Of a DNA stretch of 64,000 bases, positions 1 to 26,660 are shown piece after piece. The translations under genes were made by a program, and so were the position numbers. How positions within the stretch are numbered: the first letter of the stretch is position 1; every line of letters begins with the position of its first letter. The notes beneath the pieces are model-generated. The model worked only from the letters and a program-made list of their open reading frames with translations. It did no database searches and was not told where the DNA came from. The DNA comes from Mercenaria mercenaria (Eukaryota; Mollusca; Bivalvia; Venerida; Veneridae): the NCBI RefSeq assembly GCF_021730395.1, contig NC_069367.1:9360501-9424500 (forward strand). Direction: 5' to 3'.

Positions 1-458
1 ATTTGATATCGGGGAGATGGGGAAACTAAATTTATCCTGTATGTAGTATAAGTAGTGTTTCTCTTTAATTGTTTAATGAATTAAAGGCAGACATGTACAT
101 TCAAAATTTATTATTCATATAATTATGTACAGTTATTATAACCTTGATCTATGAAGTTATTAAACAACTTCGAAAGAGTAAACACGTCCCTTCAAGAGGG
201 ATACAATATTTCAGTAACCTCTGGATTTCTCAATAAATCGACATGTCCCTGTCTGTAAACAGGAGCAAAACATTTTTTCTCAATAAATTGGCATGGCCCT
301 GTCTGTAAACCGGAGCAAACGTATAAACAACAAACACACTAATTTCAGTAATCCCGATACTGTTAAATATATGGTTATTCCTTGGGCAGTTTAAGATTAT
401 ACGAGGGTGGAAAAAAAGTTTTTAGTTTCAGGGCTGTTGGCCAGTCTTCACGCGATTT
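1..458. other. Noncoding, AT-rich left margin
   Basis: No coding exon is recognisable. A segment of about 45 bases ending in gtctgtaaac.ggagcaaa occurs twice in tandem (about 229-273 and 279-324). If the SLC16 gene continues leftwards on the minus strand, this is part of its first large intron. Confidence 0.5.
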
Positions 459-657
459 TTAACCCTCATCGTGCTGGACACGACTGATTCTGCCTTTGCA
501 ACCAGTGTATGCACATCTGTGCAGTCTGATCAAGACCTGCACTGTTCGCCATTCAGTCGGAATATTTTTGGTAATCACCCCTTTTAATAGTAAATGATAC
601 TGTCCAAATTAAAATATGGAATAGTTCATTTTAGAAATTTAGCAGGGTAAGGGTTAA
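459..657. mobile_element. MITE, TTAA-ended family M1 (piggyBac-like ends)
   Basis: About 200 bp bounded by TTAACCCT and AGGGTTAA, with inner ends reading .CCTGCT / AGCAGG. The body contains the family words gattctgcctttgc, gcagtctgatcaag and ctgcactgttcgccattcagtc. The TTAA plus CCC ends fit piggyBac-type target duplication; this is an inference because no transposase is encoded. The same family recurs at 7191, 7993, 8587, 16119, 18524, 19952, 23019, 23684 and 43243. Confidence 0.7.
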
Positions 658-765
658 AACAAACTTCCATAAAACAGACTTCCCTCTCAGGGTTGTATTA
701 CTTCAGCTATTTTATACGACTGCTATAAGTTAATAGACAAAAAGCAACCAACCTATGCCACCTAC

Positions 766-1003
766 CAGCGAGCACCACCCACGCCCAACCTCGATCTATC
801 GGTAAACCTTCATTTTTATTGCTTTCTGGATCTTTCTTGGCGGCTTCCTGGTCATCTGGTGGTTCTGTCTCTGCTTTGTCTCCGAGTACTGTAGGAGACA
901 CTGGTCTACGGTGATCGTCAGTGTTGCCACCAGTCACGGATCCGCCCCCAAGTTCGGCATCAACGTGGCTTAGTGATACTTCCATTGTTTTGTCAATTGC
1001 CAT
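766..1003 (-). CDS. Monocarboxylate transporter (SLC16 family), first coding exon
   Basis: This exon encodes the N-terminus of a proton-linked monocarboxylate transporter of the major facilitator superfamily, a plasma-membrane protein. The ATG is at 1003-1001; about 65 polar, Asp/Glu/Lys-rich residues (the cytosolic tail) follow, and then PIDRGWAWVVLAG, which matches the start of helix 1 and the SLC16 signature [D/E]G[G/S][W/F][G/A]W. Here the second signature position is Arg rather than Gly. The exon ends at a consensus donor (G|GTAGGT, 765-760). The rest of the 12-helix protein must lie left of base 766 and beyond the window. A weak AG just upstream of the ATG (ttcacag) may be an acceptor for a 5' UTR exon. 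The substrate cannot be told from this part; orphan SLC16 members share the motif. Confidence 0.8.
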
Positions 1004-1822
1004 GTTACTGTGAATACACGATCCTTTAGTTCTGTAACTTTACTTTCAGTATACACTATTACAATATTATGTTCCTGGAAAAAAAAGAAAAAAAAACTAA
1101 AATAAATATTCCAGAATCCTCCAGTTAGCCATTTAAAAGCCGCGCGGAATTTCTTCTATACCGGAGTGACTACAGTACGCTGCACATTAGGCTAGTAGCT
1201 GTAATGATAAATCATGTATGCCAAAAACATAAATATAGGCTATCCAAACAAACTTTTACAAATTTCACAAAGTTCAAACGTTATGTCCTAAAACTTAAAT
1301 TATGTGGTTTCCTTTTAAAGACCCGCTCCAGTCCTACCTTTTAACCTTAAATTGTCACTGAAAAAGCATACCTGACTATGAACAGTGACGCCTGTCAAAA
1401 TACAGAGTATTATTTATATAAAATACTTTATAAAATACCTGTGGGTTTGCGTGCTTAAGTGTGGCGCGTGGCCGTTAACTGTTACCTATTGTAAGCATGG
1501 GTTGCATACACACAATAGAATAGAAAAAGAGCAGGGATTTAATGACCCACCACGACCTAGTGACCTACTTTTTTCACCCACAAAATCTTCATGAAAATCA
1601 TTCTTATAATAAGGTAATATACAGTTTAGGCCCTTTGAATAAATGTGTTCTCACAACTACATCTGCAAACTTATTCAGTCAATCTCTTTTCAGCATAGTT
1701 TTAAGAACATAGATAGATAACCATCTTCCACTGCAGAAACAAAATGTGATTGAAATTCAACTAAATACACTAATTTCTGTATATATTGCTACATTAATTC
1801 AATAAAATGATTTAACACACTG
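1004..1822. other. Noncoding region upstream of the SLC16 exon
   Basis: No ORF resembles a known protein. AT-rich, probably the 5' intron or promoter side of the SLC16 gene. No core promoter element stands out. Confidence 0.4.
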
Positions 1823-2283
1823 TCTTAACCTAATATATTATGTCAATGTCAGTTTGAAACTAAATTCTTGTATATCTCATATTTTTCATGCAAATCATGT
1901 ATAATTACCATCATGGAAAAACAAAAGAATACAGTTATTTTGTGGCGCCTCTTTAATTCAATAAAATGTTAAGACATTAAACACATTGTCTTGGCCTAAT
2001 ATATGTGAATGTCAGTTTGAAACTAAATACTTGTATATCTCATATTTTTTCATGCAAATCATGTATAATTACCATCATGGAAATACAAAAGAATACAGTT
2101 ATTCTGTGGCGCGTCTTTAATTCAATAAAATGTTAAGACATTAAACACATTGTCTTGGCCTAATATATGTCAATGTCAGTTTGAAACTAAATACTTGTAT
2201 ATCTCCTATTTTTCGTGCAAATCATGTATAATTACCATCATGGAAATACAAAAGAATACAGTTATTCTGTGGCGCGTCTTAAA
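1823..2283. repeat. Tandem repeat, about 165-bp unit, three copies
   Basis: The string gtcagtttgaaactaaat recurs near 1848, 2011 and 2175, each time followed by cttgtatatctc, atcatgtataattaccatca and gaatacagttatt.tgtggcgc. Starts at 1823, 1990 and 2154 give a period of 164-167. Copies 2 and 3 are closer to each other than to copy 1. The short ORFs in it are by-products. Confidence 0.85.
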
Positions 2284-3030
2284 CAGGTTACCAATGACCA
2301 TACTATGGGTATACTTACACTTTTATCAGCAGTTTTCTTTTTAATTAAAATTAATTGCAGTGAAACGTCTTTTTGTCCTTACTTATGTCGCGTACATCTC
2401 GTAAATGCAAAAGAAAAATGCATTGTTGCTTTTTCACTGCATGAGGCAATTATTTACTGTATCTTTTCAAGTCCATATTTCATACTTAATTTATATATTA
2501 ACTAAAGGTATATAATACACGTAAACACAAATATCATATTTGAAAACTGTGAACAATATTAAGTGTATATAGTTCATGTAATCAAAACTGAACACGTATA
2601 TATAATTTGCATTATAAGGTTTGAAATAGCACATATACTTAATGCATGTACAGCTCAATGCAGTGATAATGTGCGCTGGAAGTTTTTAATGCATGGCATT
2701 TCTTTACATATACACTTAATTTGTATGCTAAGTAAAGTTAACAACATTTTATGAGCATTATCCACACTTAAAGTAAATATCTACAGTTAGGTCAGATTTG
2801 AGGTGCAGAAACCCAATACACGATTCATCAAGTTTATGCAAATAATAAATGTAAGTCGTTTAAATGTTAAGTTTTGTCTTTTTCATCTCTCTCCTTTACA
2901 ATCTTATCTTTTGTAAACATGTTTACTTTAAACATAAAATTAGTGTCCCATTACTCTAGTTTATAATTAACATGCACTTAAAAGGTTAAACGCGACACCT
3001 AACCTACGTATGTATGGAAAACACTTTATT
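2284..3030. other. No recognisable feature
   Basis: AT-rich noncoding DNA. Short ORFs on the plus strand have low-complexity composition and match no family I know. Confidence 0.4.
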
Positions 3031-3470
3031 ATGACCCCCCCCCCCCCTCCTCCTCCACCACCACCTTCCCCTTCGAAGGAGGGGTATATTGTTTTGCAGA
3101 TGTCGGACGGTCGGACGGTCGGTATGTAGACCAATCCGTTTCCGGACGATAACTCAAGAACGCTTGGCCATAGGAACATGAAAGTTGATAGAGAGGTTGG
3201 TCATGACTAGCAGATGACCCCTATTGATTTTGAGATCAGTATATCAAAGGTCAAGGTCACAGTGACCCGGAAAAGTTAAACGGTTTCCAAATGATAACTC
3301 AAGATCGCTTCAGCCTAGGATCATGGAAGTTGATTGGGAGGTATATCACGACCAGCAGATGACCCCTATTGATTTTTATGTCAGTAGGTCAAAGGTCAAG
3401 GTCATAGTGAAACCGTTTCCGGACAATAACTTGAGTACGCTTGGGCCTAGGACCACGAAATTTATTTTTT
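3031..3470. repeat. Dispersed repeat with tandem core (ggtcaaggtcacagtga type)
   Basis: Begins with a C-run and cctcctcc / ccttcgaaggagggg, then two to three copies of a ~140-bp unit with the words gtttccggacgataactcaag, ggtcaaggtca and agatgacccctattgattt. The same kind of element, with different cores, occurs at 13838, 15180, 19401 and 40540. No protein is encoded. Confidence 0.6.
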
Positions 3471-3990
3471 TTCCATTCTGTCACTGAAATTGATGGTTAC
3501 CTACACATAGATGTTATTAACACAATAATGATAAACAAAGAGTTGTTTGTTAACCACTTGTTGCCGGAGGCGAAGTCTCTCGAAGGTTATTTCATTCCCT
3601 AGAATGCCGTGCCCATGACATTTGACCTGATGTCCCTACAAATAAATGGGGATTATCTACCGACCACAGATAATCATCCTATAAAGTTTGATGTCCAAAC
3701 GTTCTCTAGCCATTTATCATAAGCTATTTTGACCTACTGACCACCGGGACTGACCTATGAAAGCCGACCGTGTCCTCTAGATATTGACGCAGAATCTATT
3801 AACGTTTCTTCAAAGTTGGGAGTATAAAGATAATATTGTTTGCCTCCAAATAAAATCCTTTTTTTTTCAAAGGAATTTTCAGCCTATTTAGTGAAATTAT
3901 AACTTAATAATACCACAAAATAGGGAATCCAATATTTTAACTTGATTTTGTAATGTGCCAACTGCACTGTTTTTGTTATGAATTTATCAT
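3471..3990. other. No recognisable feature
   Basis: No exon or clear repeat boundary seen. Confidence 0.35.
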
Positions 3991-4130
3991 ACCTGTTACG
4001 TTAGTCCAAATAATAGGACGTTTTCGCTGTCCTGTCACACTTTAGAGGGATGACATCAGTAACTATATTTAAATAACAGATCATGAAATAAGGCATCCCG
4101 ATAAGCCAAATGAGTAGGGCAACTGTGGCG
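3991..4130. repeat. Dispersed repeat family R3, copy 1
   Basis: Contains gacgttttcgctgtcctgtcac, then agagggatgacatcagtaact, and ends catcccgataagccaaatgagta. The same order of words occurs at 6066-6212 and, split by extra sequence, at 61180-61557. Origin unknown. Confidence 0.6.
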
Positions 4131-5847
4131 TTATCTGGGAGCGGGTCAAAAAGTGTATGATGTAATACTTTTCAGCATTTCAGCATGGTATTAAAAGAAA
4201 TATTAGAACCAACACTCCAAAAAGTTTCCATGAAATGTATATAATTGAGTGAATTGTCTAAAGGTAACTTTCCATCTAATGCATGGCTGTTAAATATAAT
4301 TATACACATGTAACTCGCTTTCATCATCAACATATGCGGCTTTTTTATGCAATTTTCCAGGTACACAACTTCTTTTACTTTTATGATTTGTTGGTTTATT
4401 AACTTTAAATCGGCAACACAGTAATAAATAAAAAGAATATTAACTTACAATGTCCGTTCTGCCTACTTTCCACACAATAGGTATTAGCATAACAGTATTA
4501 TTAACACGCGTTCTATTTTTATCAGCTGTTTACGACGAAAAACAGCTGATTTCTGTTACGAAAATCTCTTAACTAGGCCAGTACACAAGGAAATCCTATT
4601 ATATGAAATACAGGTGTAATTCGATAATATTTCAATATATAATACGTCAAGTTAAACAAATATGAACGTTTTGAAAATCCAATTTTCGTTACACTGCATC
4701 AATCTCAAAAAAATCTGTGTAAATGCCAGTATTACAAGAGAATTTATCGATAATACTCGTTTCTTTGTCCTTGGCAGGATTGCGCGAGAGGTCAGGTGTT
4801 ATTGACTTACCCTCAGTCATTGCATCATTCAAAAGATAGGAACCGCTAAAAGTTAAATTTTATTTTCAATTACCCACTTTAAGATGACCTATCGGTGACA
4901 TCGTATATCTCAGATAAAGTGGATGTGAAATACAGGAGTTCATTAAATAGTGATGTGAAATACATTCATTAAATGGTATAAGGTGGCAGGGGAGTGCAGA
5001 TTTGCGAATTCCACATTGACGTGTGGGTACCAGTGTTGAAATATCCATAGAAATCTCGTTTTTGCTTATTTTTCTTTGAAACTACTATGGACCATTGCAG
5101 ATACTATAGACTACATAAAGACGACTCTCCGGTCCTATGCACCTGTCGCTTTCCATGCCAGATGTAGTGAAAACTGGCCAAATCACCCAAATTTTATAGA
5201 CCAAAATTAGCCTAACCGGGCCTCACGTTGAACTCTGCCATTCATCCATTTTGTATTTTTAAATCCAATTTCGTAGCATATATGTATAGTGCGAACATAG
5301 ATGCATACCCAGGTGGTGTGGAATGTGTCTCCCAACCACCACTTTATTTCCCTAATTTTCACTTGAAAAAAAGTGGATGGATGACAGCCGAGCGTCTGGC
5401 CGACGTTTTGTTCTGATGTTTATGTTTTAGCCTCAACCGGAAATACGGAGCTAGGAATTTTAAAACACCCGCCATGTAGAATCATTAACCGTTCCTCATT
5501 CCCCAGATATATTAAAGAATTAATAATGATAAATAACCAGTAAGATAGATATGCCTTTATATCTACCCTGTCCTGTTTATACAGAAAATCGACCGGGGCC
5601 AAACTACGAAACCGCTCCCCTGCCACCTAAACGCGCATTATTGTAATAGTCGAGTTATTAATCTGTACTGTATACGATTTATTTTGTAGCAGAACGCCTA
5701 CGGTATATTCAAAGCGTGGTGATCCTAACTTAATGTTTCAGGTCTGGTGGTAGGGACGGAACTGGGGGAGTGAACAATTTTAATTCGCCATAATGAGCTT
5801 TTTAGAAATCTTACAGCTATTTAAAAACCTAGATTAATAAATACGCC
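4131..5847. other. No recognisable gene
   Basis: Noncoding. Short ORFs on both strands have no conserved motif. A small internal duplication of gtgatgtgaaatacattcatta type lies near 4925-4975. Confidence 0.4.
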
Positions 5848-6035
5848 TTGTTTGTTCCGAGTTTAATGCCGTTTTTCAGCAGTATTTCAGTTATGTAACG
5901 GCAATCAATTAACCTAACAGTGTTCCTGGATTCTGTATACCAGTACAAACCTGTTCTTCGTAAGTAACTGCATGCCAACTTCGCCACAAGAATCAGAGGT
6001 GGAGGACGAATGATTTCATATCAAATAGCCACGGA
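5848..6035 (-). mobile_element. RUDI-like SINE, truncated (head missing)
   Basis: Read on the minus strand it keeps the SINE body and tail: the plus strand has gagtttaatgccgttttt, cagttatgtaacggc, ttaacctaac, gtgttcctggattctgta, ccagtacaaacctgttct and aatcagaggtggagga, as in the fuller copy at 12187-12453. The tRNA-like head is not present. Confidence 0.65.
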
Positions 6036-6065
6036 GAAATGTACACGCTTTTATCATTAATATGG

Positions 6066-6212
6066 TGCAGTGTTAGTTTAAATAACAGGACGTTTCGGGA
6101 CAGCGTGATAACTTTTGACTGTCGCTGTCCCGTCACGTAGAGGGATGTCAACTATAAAATATCAGTTAATAAAATAAATCATCCCGATATGCAAAATGAG
6201 TAAGGCTAGTTA
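6066..6212. repeat. Dispersed repeat family R3, copy 2
   Basis: Shares acaggacgtttcgggacagc, gactgtcgctgtcccgtcac, agagggatgtcaact and catcccgatatgcaaaatgag with the copies at 3991 and 61180. Confidence 0.65.
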
Positions 6213-6329
6213 ATCAATATGTCACTGCAAGCTGACTGAAAACAAAGGAATACAAAAGTCTTTTTTTCCCCAGATAAATCTTCAACAGCTGTCTGTGTTA
6301 TCAAAGGGCGTTAACCCCAGGGCCTGCTC

Positions 6330-6549
6330 TGCTTCTTAATTTAAAGTCAATACACCTCATTCCTGATGGAATCCATCACCACGAGAGTATATACGAGAGA
6401 AGAGGCTGCAGTTTCTCTCTTAATGCTGAGCGCCAAGTAAGGGAGCTACTGGTACCATTTTTCACGTCTTTGGTATGATGCGGCCGGAGACCGAACCCAC
6501 GACCACCCGCACTCGGAGCGGACGCTCTACCACTAGGCTATCGAGGCGG
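6330..6549 (-). mobile_element. tRNA-derived SINE
   Basis: The head, read from 6549 on the minus strand, has an A-box-like tagcctagtggtagagcgtc and a B-box-like gtgggttcggtctcc, followed by ataccaaagacgtg, actggtagctccc and ggcgctcagcattaag. The same head and body occur at 17344 and 26370 on the plus strand, so this is a SINE copy and not a tRNA gene. Confidence 0.75.
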
Positions 6550-7190
6550 TTAAGAAAAATCCCTGATGTTCAAGTTATGATTGCTGCCTTCTGTAAAACT
6601 CTTCGTTTCTCATCTACAGTATGCCTGTATTCCAAGTCTGAATAGTTCTAAAGGTATGCTCCGGAGAAAGCGCTAGAAAAATGAAAAGGTTGGATAACTC
6701 AAGTATTTCCGCAGAGTTACGTTATTGCACACTGCACTGCTCCTCGTCACCATATACCTATATTCCAAGTCGGAAGTCAATCCCTTGTGTTATTTTTAAG
6801 TTTTGCTCCAGACATAGAAAGCGGGGACGGACGGACAGATGCCTGGGAGGTGAGATTACTATATGCCGCGCTTCCTAGCGGGGGTGGGGAAGACAGCATA
6901 AAAACGCATGGGGTGGGGGGGGGGGGGGCTAGGCTACAATTTCTGAAGGAATCGACTGATTTCTATGCTCAATATTTTAGCATTTTAGGAAGAATAGATC
7001 AGAATGTTTCACTTTAAGAAACCGCATGAAAATATGTGTTTTAAGTGTTTGGTTACACATTCCAAAAATCGAGGTTTTGGGGAAAAATTTAGCATTATTA
7101 TAAGTTAGCATTTCATTCAGCAATGTCAGGTTGTTGTATCTGATATCTCACGTAACACTTATAAATAAATATTTTCAATGTTACTTTGTA
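6550..7190. other. No recognisable gene; contains a G-run
   Basis: Noncoding. A run of about 15 G with one break lies near 6913-6928. The overlapping short plus-strand ORFs show no family signature. Confidence 0.4.
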
Positions 7191-7388
7191 TTAACCTTTA
7201 GCCTGCTAAATTTCTAAAATGGACTGCTCCATCATTAAATTTGGGCAATACCATTAATTTTTCGAAGGGATGTTTACTGAACATTTACTGAATGAACAGC
7301 GAACAGTGCAGACCATGGTCAGCATGCATGGACGTGCAGGCTGTTCTTGGTCTGCACTGATCACTTGCCGTTAGCAAGCTAAAGGTTT
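7191..7388. mobile_element. MITE family M1
   Basis: Starts ttaacctttagcctgctaaat and ends ttagcaagctaaaggtttt, with the core gcagaccatggtcagcatgc and gtgcaggctgttcttggtc. Confidence 0.7.
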
Positions 7389-7992
7389 TACTTTTAACAA
7401 ACATCAAAATGCAACCAGTTATAATTACCTTTAGTTAGTACAGAAAAAAACAAGCAAGTGCAAATAAAATAACAGGAACAATGCAGAATAAAACCGGTAC
7501 AGTAGATAACAACTTGGCATATCAATCCTGTTTCACTATGTTCTGATTAAAGTAATATTTGTATCAACTGACCTCAGTCAGGTAAATAAGGATTGCAAGG
7601 ATTGTTCGTATTGACAAATACATTCCACAGTTACCTAGTAACTAGCGTAACATATCAGTTACACTTCAGGACATGATGACCTGCAATAATTGAGTACATG
7701 GCATGTCAAATCTATCTCTAGATAGCTGACATTTTGGTTCTTTACACTGTCATGTACATGGCGAAATAAGGATTTCAAACTGTCATGTACAACACACACA
7801 TAGGGACGAGATATAGGCGATCATAGAAAACTAGCCAAAATACAACAAGTATTTGCAAAAGATTTTAATAAAGAATAATAAAGATGTATAACTAATAGAA
7901 ATAAAGCTATAAACTTTATTCAACATTTAACTCTTTTTAAATAGGAAAAATAATTATGTATTGCTAATGGGGTAAACAACAGAAGCTGGTTC
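7389..7992. other. No recognisable feature
   Basis: AT-rich spacer downstream of the glutathione reductase gene. No exon seen. Confidence 0.35.
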
Positions 7993-8194
7993 ACCTGCTA
8001 AATACTATATTGTAATGAACTTGTCCATCTTTCAATTTGGACAGTACCATTCACTGTTGGTGCTTACCAAAAAGATACTAACTAAATGGCAAACAGTGCA
8101 GATCTTGATCAGACTGCATGGATGTGCAGGCTGATCATGATCTGCACTGGTCGCAAATGCAGAATCAGTCGTGTCCAGCATGATAACGGATAAA
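7993..8194. mobile_element. MITE family M1
   Basis: Carries cctgctaaatac, aatgaacttgtccatctttc, gcagatcttgatcagactgc, gatgtgcaggctgatcatg and ends gtccagcatgataacgg. Terminal bases are diverged, so the borders are approximate. Confidence 0.6.
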
Positions 8195-8586
8195 AGCAAA
8201 GTTATGATAAGCCCCTCTCAAAAGACATTGTAACATAAAAGATAGCCAATACATAAAATTACAAAATAATATCAAGATCATAAATTGTGGCAGCACTTGT
8301 AAGCCTTGACCAGAGAGACTGTTATTTTATTTTTTCTGTATTATTTTCCAAGTCAGTGTCTGCAGCCCCATCCCAATATAAACAGCTAACAACTGACTGC
8401 AGTTTTGTTGTGAAAATGTAGTACTTTCCTAACTTACGTTATCAATACACCTGATACCAAAGTAACAAATATTTTATCAAAGTCACCAGTTTTCTAGGAT
8501 ATATAGCTACCCAACACTTCTTTGTTTGCATATACCCCGGCAGCAGATAAACGCTTAACAGCCCCATAATCTTTAAAGTTTAATAC

Positions 8587-8790
8587 TAACCCTTACCCTG
8601 CTATAATGAACTTGTCATCTTTCAATTTGGACAGTACCATTAACTGTTATAAGTGGTGCTTACCAAAAAAGATACTGACTGAACAGCAAAAAGTGCAGAT
8701 CTTGATCAGACTGCACGGATGTGCAGGCTGATCACGAACTACACTGGTCACGAAGGCAGATTCAGTCCTGTCCAGCAGGATAAGGGTTAA
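8587..8790. mobile_element. MITE family M1, nearly intact ends
   Basis: The left end ctaacccttaccctgct and right end agcaggataagggttaa form an imperfect 17-bp terminal inverted repeat. Length 204 bp. One of the cleanest copies. Confidence 0.75.
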
Positions 8791-8806
8791 GATGGGCAAC
8801 AGAAAA

Positions 8807-9007
8807 TGAGCCGCACCATGAGAAAACCAACATAGTGCATTTGTGACCAGCATGGATCCAGACCAGCCTGCCCATCCACACGGTCTGGTCAGGATCCATG
8901 CTGTTTGCTTACGGTTTCTCTAATTGCAATAGGCTTTGAAAGCGAACAGCATGGATCCTGATGCTGGTCGCAAATGCACTATGTTGGTTTTCTCATGGTG
9001 CGGCTCA
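8807..9007. mobile_element. Palindromic MITE family M2
   Basis: The whole ~200 bp folds on itself. It opens tgagccgcaccatgagaaaa and closes with the reverse complement ttctcatggtgcggctca; inside, gcatggatccagaccagcct faces gaacagcatggatcctga. Four more copies lie at 10601, 11239, 43711 and 53605. Confidence 0.8.
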
Positions 9008-10435
9008 TTAATGTATGTGAGTCAGCTGTTCTATACTAAACTAAAATAAATATTAAAAAAATCTTGGAATAACAAATGCAACAAGGTTCTAAATGACTAT
9101 TTTGTTCTGTTCTTTTTCTTCTGTTTACATACGGTAATGCATATAGATATATGTAAATAGAGGTAGATTCTAAACAGAAAACACATGAAACATATGTAAA
9201 TTGTAAGCAATATACCTACTTTAACACTTCAACATAATACATACACACAAAATATCTTGAATATTAAGCTAATAATTGTGTAGAATTGAAACTAAGCACG
9301 CAATAACAGCACATAGCAACATAAATATTTTGATTACTGTAAATAAACACCTCAAGCTGTCTAATGCTGAAGCAAGATATTGCAAATTCATATCAAATGC
9401 CGAATTTGACTACAACCAGACTGGAATATATTTATTTTTACAGAGATCATGGAAGAGTATATTTTAAATTATTTTGAAATGCTAATAAATTCAATGGTAA
9501 ACATAAATAAGAATATGTTTTCTTTAATCTTGTAAACTCATACACATTACCAAAGCTGCCATCGTAAAATATATATCGGCCATTCCATGAGAAAACCTGT
9601 ATTAATGACATTAAAATATTTATTGCACAATAAATAGTTTAAAATATTTGGAAAATTGATGTTTTTCTTACGGTCATGCACAAACTAGAAACTAGTATAT
9701 TGTACTTCAGTTATCAAATTCTATCACATTTTTCAAATAAATATTATTAGTGTTGTCATGGCAACAAAATTCTAAAGCACCCATGCACCATGAGAATATG
9801 TAAGTGTATAGAGAAAAGACCTGTGATGTAACAAAAATACACGGTTAAACTATTTCTCAGAAAAATCATTTCAAACTGTTTTTAAACATTCAAATGCTTG
9901 ATGTTTAGTCAGTGATACACATACTTTGTTACACAAATGATGTGAAACATACACACCATGCACGACAAAGTCATACTGCTTTCAAGATGTTGTTAACCTC
10001 ACGTTTCTAAATGCCTTTGGTGATTTATTTATAGCTTTGTAAGTGTTGTGATAGTGCAGTGTGTGTGATAGTGAAGATAATTTCTTCAAAATTAATTTTC
10101 ACACTTGAAGGTTGAAGAACGTTTTTCATGAATATTTTGTTATCTCAATTTTGATTTTTGTCCCTAATACAGGTTTTATCATGGAACAGCCCAATTATTA
10201 TCACAAGAACTCAAAAACAAAGTTGAAAAAAAAATACATATAGCACAATAGGGAAGACTGTCTATTTATACCAATCATTTTGAAACTAAAAATAAATCGG
10301 GTTTTACTCTTCCTTTTTTTCAAGTATATATGTATTGCTTTTTATTAATAGCACTTTTACTGCTTATCCAACTGAGACATTTAATGATAGAGATGTTGCT
10401 ATGGCAACCAGAGAGTGGATATGGTGTTTCTAAAA
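9008..10435. other. Region downstream of glutathione reductase (3' UTR and spacer)
   Basis: No exon. The part nearest 10435 is presumably the 3' UTR of the reductase mRNA, but no poly(A) signal can be singled out among many AT-rich candidates. Confidence 0.4.
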
Positions 10436-24353
<13,918 letters not shown>

Positions 24354-26354
24354 AGGTGACTTGCTAAAATTGATTTTAATCCGGTTTGTAAATTGTTTAC
24401 AATTTCTGTTCTACTTTCTGACCTTTGACCGCACAGATAGAATTCGGATAAGTTTCAGAAGCCTGATTAAGTTACAATTATAGTTCCGTCAAAAAGTGTT
24501 TTAGGTCTGTATTAGGGATAATGTTGAAAAAAGTAGGACCTCATTATAACTCAAGCACTTTCTTTGAAACTGGCATGTACATGACGAGTATTGTGTTTGA
24601 TAACTCGGTCCCTGCACGAGTCTGGGAAAAGCCCTAACTGCTACTAATGTTTGCACGTGTGCTTCATACTAGCTAATTTAATGTTCAACATGGGCTAAAA
24701 AACACTAAAATAAAACATGTTTTTGAATCCAGTTTTCTATATGGTCGCATAAATTGTAATAAAACTAGTGAAAAAAAGTAAATTGATAAAAATAAGCTGG
24801 AAAATTGTATTAAAAAGTCAGGAAACAGGAGATGAAATGACAATAGATGATAGAAACCGCATAAATTTTCGATAATATGTAAACAGTTCAATCTGGAACT
24901 CAAAATTGTAACATTATTTAGAACATCATTAGACTGTTATATCTTTTTAGTCATACGTACGCCTAGAATTGCACAAGCTGTTTATTGAAAACCGTGAACC
25001 CTTTCCTGACCTAATTATCTCCGGATACGCGGGAAACAACCCTATGTAACATATTTACGTTAAAATTGACTTGTTCAAGCAATATTGACAGACTTCCGAC
25101 GCCTAGTCAACTATTCACAAAACAGCGTCAGTTTTATAGGTGAGCCTTGATAATGAAACTGTGTATGTCATTTATATCTAAAATGCGTGTTAGAAAATAA
25201 ATGTTACTATTTTCAATAGACTATTTAGTATTGATGGTCAGTCTCAAATGGAATTTAACCTAGTAAAACTTGCTATCAAAATGTTTTGTGAACATGACGC
25301 CTGAGATCGTTTTACGGTGGCCTTCATGACATTGTTACACTTGGATGTTTCATTATGACCAGAAGGCATTGACCTCCAAGTATTACATTACGCTTACAAG
25401 TACTCTACCCGACTAGCTCTTTGCAGGCTACAAGTATACAAGTATACGACTGTTAAACTGTCGAAACACATTGTATCTTATCATTTCATTCTCGTATAAA
25501 ACAAGGGATGCCTAATGGCAGCGCGCTCGACTATTTACATTTGTACTAGTTTGAAACCTATTTGAGTTTGCCCTCATGACACTTTGGTGAAGTTTGACAG
25601 TTATTTAGTCTTTGAGAACCTGTTCATATATAAAACTTTTGTGATGCAGGCGAGAATGCGGACGAAAATTTGACAACAAAAGTGCTACTATTTGAAAAAA
25701 AAGTCATAGTCGAGCTAAAATTGAAAGGTATCGAGACAAGCATAATGTACCGTTTGCTGCGACTTGGACCCAAATCTTGCTCTGGCACAGCCAGCAACGC
25801 TTATATATATTGTGGTAAGTCACTATGACTATGATAAAGACCAACTTATTCCACTTAGTTGCAAGTTGCAGGGCCATCGCCGGGCTTCGAAAAAGTGGTC
25901 CGGCCATGGGACCACGAGTGCCTAAGACACTTTCATAATATTGTTCAAGGATAACTATCCAACATTTGCCCAGTTTTAGCAGATTGCTATAAATATTGAT
26001 GTATTTCAGTTTCTGAGTGTCAGCCAAGACATAGAAAACAACTATTTCTGTGAGTCTCATCACGCGATAGCATCTAATTTAATGCAACTGTTAAGCCCCG
26101 CTATGTTTTTTTTTTTTTTTTCATTTCTAAATAATCAGAAGGAAACAGCTGTAATGAAAACAATGACAACCAGTGCCGAGCCTGAATATTGTTTAGTTTG
26201 ACCTGTAATGACAATGAGCAATCTCCGTAGACGCTTTCGGCATTCTCCGGTTTTATGAAGAAAAAAACTTGTCTGTTTTGGCCGAGGGATGCCGAAATCG
26301 CATACTGTGGATGCGTACGTAATTGCCGATTGTCATTACGAGTCCATCACCTTA
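24354..26354. other. Intergenic region upstream of GSR
   Basis: Presumed promoter side of GSR on the minus strand; no motif can be assigned with confidence. A minus ORF at 25704-26063 has no conserved domain. A T-run lies at 26106-26122. Confidence 0.4.
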
Positions 26355-26369
26355 AAACGCATCTAGGAC

Positions 26370-26660
26370 GCCTCAGTAGCCTAATGGTAGAGCGCCCGCT
26401 TATAGAGTGCGGGAGGACGTGGGGAGATACCAAAGACTTAGATAATGGTACTGGTAGCTTCCTCGCTTGGCGCCCAGCATTAAGAGGATAGGACTGGTGT
26501 CAGTATAATGTGACTGGATAGGGTATCATGTCACATGTCTACGGACTGATATTCCAGTGAGGCAGCACTATAAAGTTGGGCATTGTGCTGACTGCTAACA
26601 GTAGACACCGTCGTTTATATGACTGAAAAAATGTTGAAAAAGACGTTAAACCCGAACACA
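26370..26660 (+). mobile_element. tRNA-derived SINE, near full length
   Basis: Head cctcagtagcctaatggtag and agcgcccgct; body ataccaaagacttagataat, ctcgcttggcgcccagcatt; 3' tail gttgaaaaagacgttaaacc followed by an A/C-rich end. The B-box is partly lost. Confidence 0.8.

Noticed and set aside
25704-26063. 119-residue minus-strand ORF in the intergenic region
   Set aside because: No recognisable motif, no splice or codon pattern, and it crosses a phrase that looks like dispersed repeat.
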